A stretch of 7,162 nt of DNA, taken from the NCBI GenBank assembly GCA_017938785.1, contig JAGBAU010000068.1, positions 1 through 7,162 on the forward strand, read 5' to 3'. Position 1 is the first letter of the stretch; each line of letters begins with the position of its first letter. A model generated the notes under the pieces. That model ran no database searches, was not told the DNA's origin, and saw only the letters and a list, made by a program, of their open reading frames with translations. The translations under genes were made by a program, and so were the position numbers. This DNA comes from Clostridia bacterium. Lineage in GTDB: Bacteria > Bacillota_A > Clostridia > Christensenellales > Aristaeellaceae. Below are positions 6,587 to 7,162 of the stretch, piece by piece.

Positions 6587-7162
6587 TTACTTTTCGATGT
6601 CGCGGTTGTTGTAGAGTTCCTTCAGCTCCTCGATGGGCTTGGCCATGATGGCTTCCAGCGCATCGGCGCACAGGCCGTCCTCGATCTCCTTGACGCGCTC
6701 GGTGAGGTGCAGGGATTCGGGGGCGATGTACTTGCCGTTGATGCGGCGGGCCAGCATTGCCACCTGGGGATGGCTGATGCCTGCCGGGCAGCGGGAGGAG
6801 CAGATGCCGCACATGACGCAGTCGAAGCTGAGTTCTGCACACTTTTCATACTCGCCGCGCTGGGCGTATGCGATGTACTGCATAACGTTCAGGCCCTGGC
6901 TGCAGGCGTTGGTGCATGCATTGCAGCCTACGCAGGAATAGATTTCCGGATAGAGCTGCATCATGATGCTTTCGTCCGTAGGAACCTTGTTAATGTCATA
7001 TCCTTCCTTGATCAGCGGGAAGAAGGGCAGGGTTGCCACATACATATTGTCCTCCACCTTGGTGGAGCAGGCCAGGCAGGCCTTGAGTTCGCGGTCGCCC
7101 TTGATGCGGTAAACCGTGGCGCATGCGCCGCAGAAGCCGTTGCGGCAGCCGCAGCCGCGCAC
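6587..7162 (-). CDS. Iron-sulfur subunit of fumarate reductase-like complex (partial, N-terminus off the window)
   Basis: The frame is open to the right edge, and the first visible codon (GTG) lies inside the [2Fe-2S] loop, so the true start is outside the window. The visible 191 residues show a plant-type [2Fe-2S] motif (Cys 6, 11, 14, 29; C-x4-C-x2-C-x14-C) followed by two complete [4Fe-4S] motifs, Cys 77, 80, 83, 87 and Cys 115, 118, 121, 125, each C-x2-C-x2-C-x3-C. This is the layout of FrdB/SdhB, which carry electrons to the flavoprotein, and the flavoprotein gene follows after 12 bases. Classical FrdB has a [3Fe-4S] third cluster (C-x5-C), next to the quinone site; here it is a normal [4Fe-4S] motif. 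The spacing between clusters is also shorter than in E. coli FrdB. With no anchor genes downstream, electrons may come from a soluble donor. Upstream genes could change this view. Confidence 0.88.
   Translation of the reverse strand: MRGCGCRNGFCGACATVYRIKGDRELKACLACSTKVEDNMYVATLPFFPLIKEGYDINKVPTDESIMMQLYPEIYSCVGCNACTNACSQGLNVMQYIAYAQRGEYEKCAELSFDCVMCGICSSRCPAGISHPQVAMLARRINGKYIAPESLHLTERVKEIEDGLCADALEAIMAKPIEELKELYNNRDIEK

Larger units (their letters stand above)
959..7162 (-). other. Predicted six-gene redox operon (incomplete at its 5' end)
   Basis: Six minus-strand genes follow one another with gaps of 12, 85, 26 and 32 bases and one 8-base overlap. No promoter-like spacing separates them, except possibly the 85-base gap with the stem-loop. 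All share high G+C and similar codon use. Order of transcription: iron-sulfur subunit, flavoprotein, AspT-family exchanger, small ferredoxin, hydrogenase-like sensor, phosphatase. The main promoter would lie beyond the right edge. Co-transcription is inferred from spacing only. Confidence 0.65.

Noticed and set aside
5229..6849. Minus-strand frames at 5229-5465, 5488-5778, 6561-6842 and 6622-6849
   Set aside because: Out-of-frame readings inside the flavoprotein and iron-sulfur subunit genes, with Arg/Pro/Ser-rich composition and no domains.

Overview
The window looks like part of the chromosome of a strict anaerobe, most likely a Clostridia-class Firmicute. The grounds are a sensory-type [FeFe]-hydrogenase paired with a PP2C-like phosphatase, many ferredoxin-like proteins and purine-rich ribosome binding sites. 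This taxonomic reading is inference. Every gene I can support lies on the minus strand, so the text below runs from right to left.

Right part (7162 to 3766). A soluble-looking fumarate reductase pair comes first: an iron-sulfur subunit whose N-terminus is cut by the window edge, then a complete 532-residue flavoprotein with all the residues expected for fumarate reduction but without the histidine that binds FAD covalently. After an 85-base gap holding a strong 14-bp stem-loop comes a compact 374-residue membrane exchanger of the AspT (aspartate:alanine/succinate) family. No membrane anchor subunit is visible.

Middle part (3739 to 959). A second module follows with gaps of only 26 and 32 bases and then an 8-base overlap: a 79-residue thioredoxin-fold [2Fe-2S] ferredoxin, a 448-residue [FeFe]-hydrogenase-like protein with a C-terminal [4Fe-4S] domain and altered H-cluster motifs, and a 389-residue SpoIIE/PP2C-type phosphatase with an extra C-terminal domain. 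This trio resembles the sensory (group C, HydS-like) hydrogenase modules of clostridia, which are proposed to turn H2 or redox state into a phosphorylation signal.

The spacing suggests that all six genes form one transcription unit whose promoter lies beyond the right edge. The working model is that fumarate is imported in exchange for succinate and reduced in the cytosol as an electron sink, while the hydrogenase-phosphatase pair senses H2 or redox state and adjusts this or another pathway. The link between the two halves rests on gene order only.

Left part (958 to 1). After the phosphatase the base composition drops from about 60% to about 40% G+C. A separate promoter-like sequence at 841-869 precedes a polytopic membrane protein resembling a GT-C glycosyltransferase, which runs off the left edge. 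I see no RNA genes, CRISPR arrays, insertion sequences or attachment sites.
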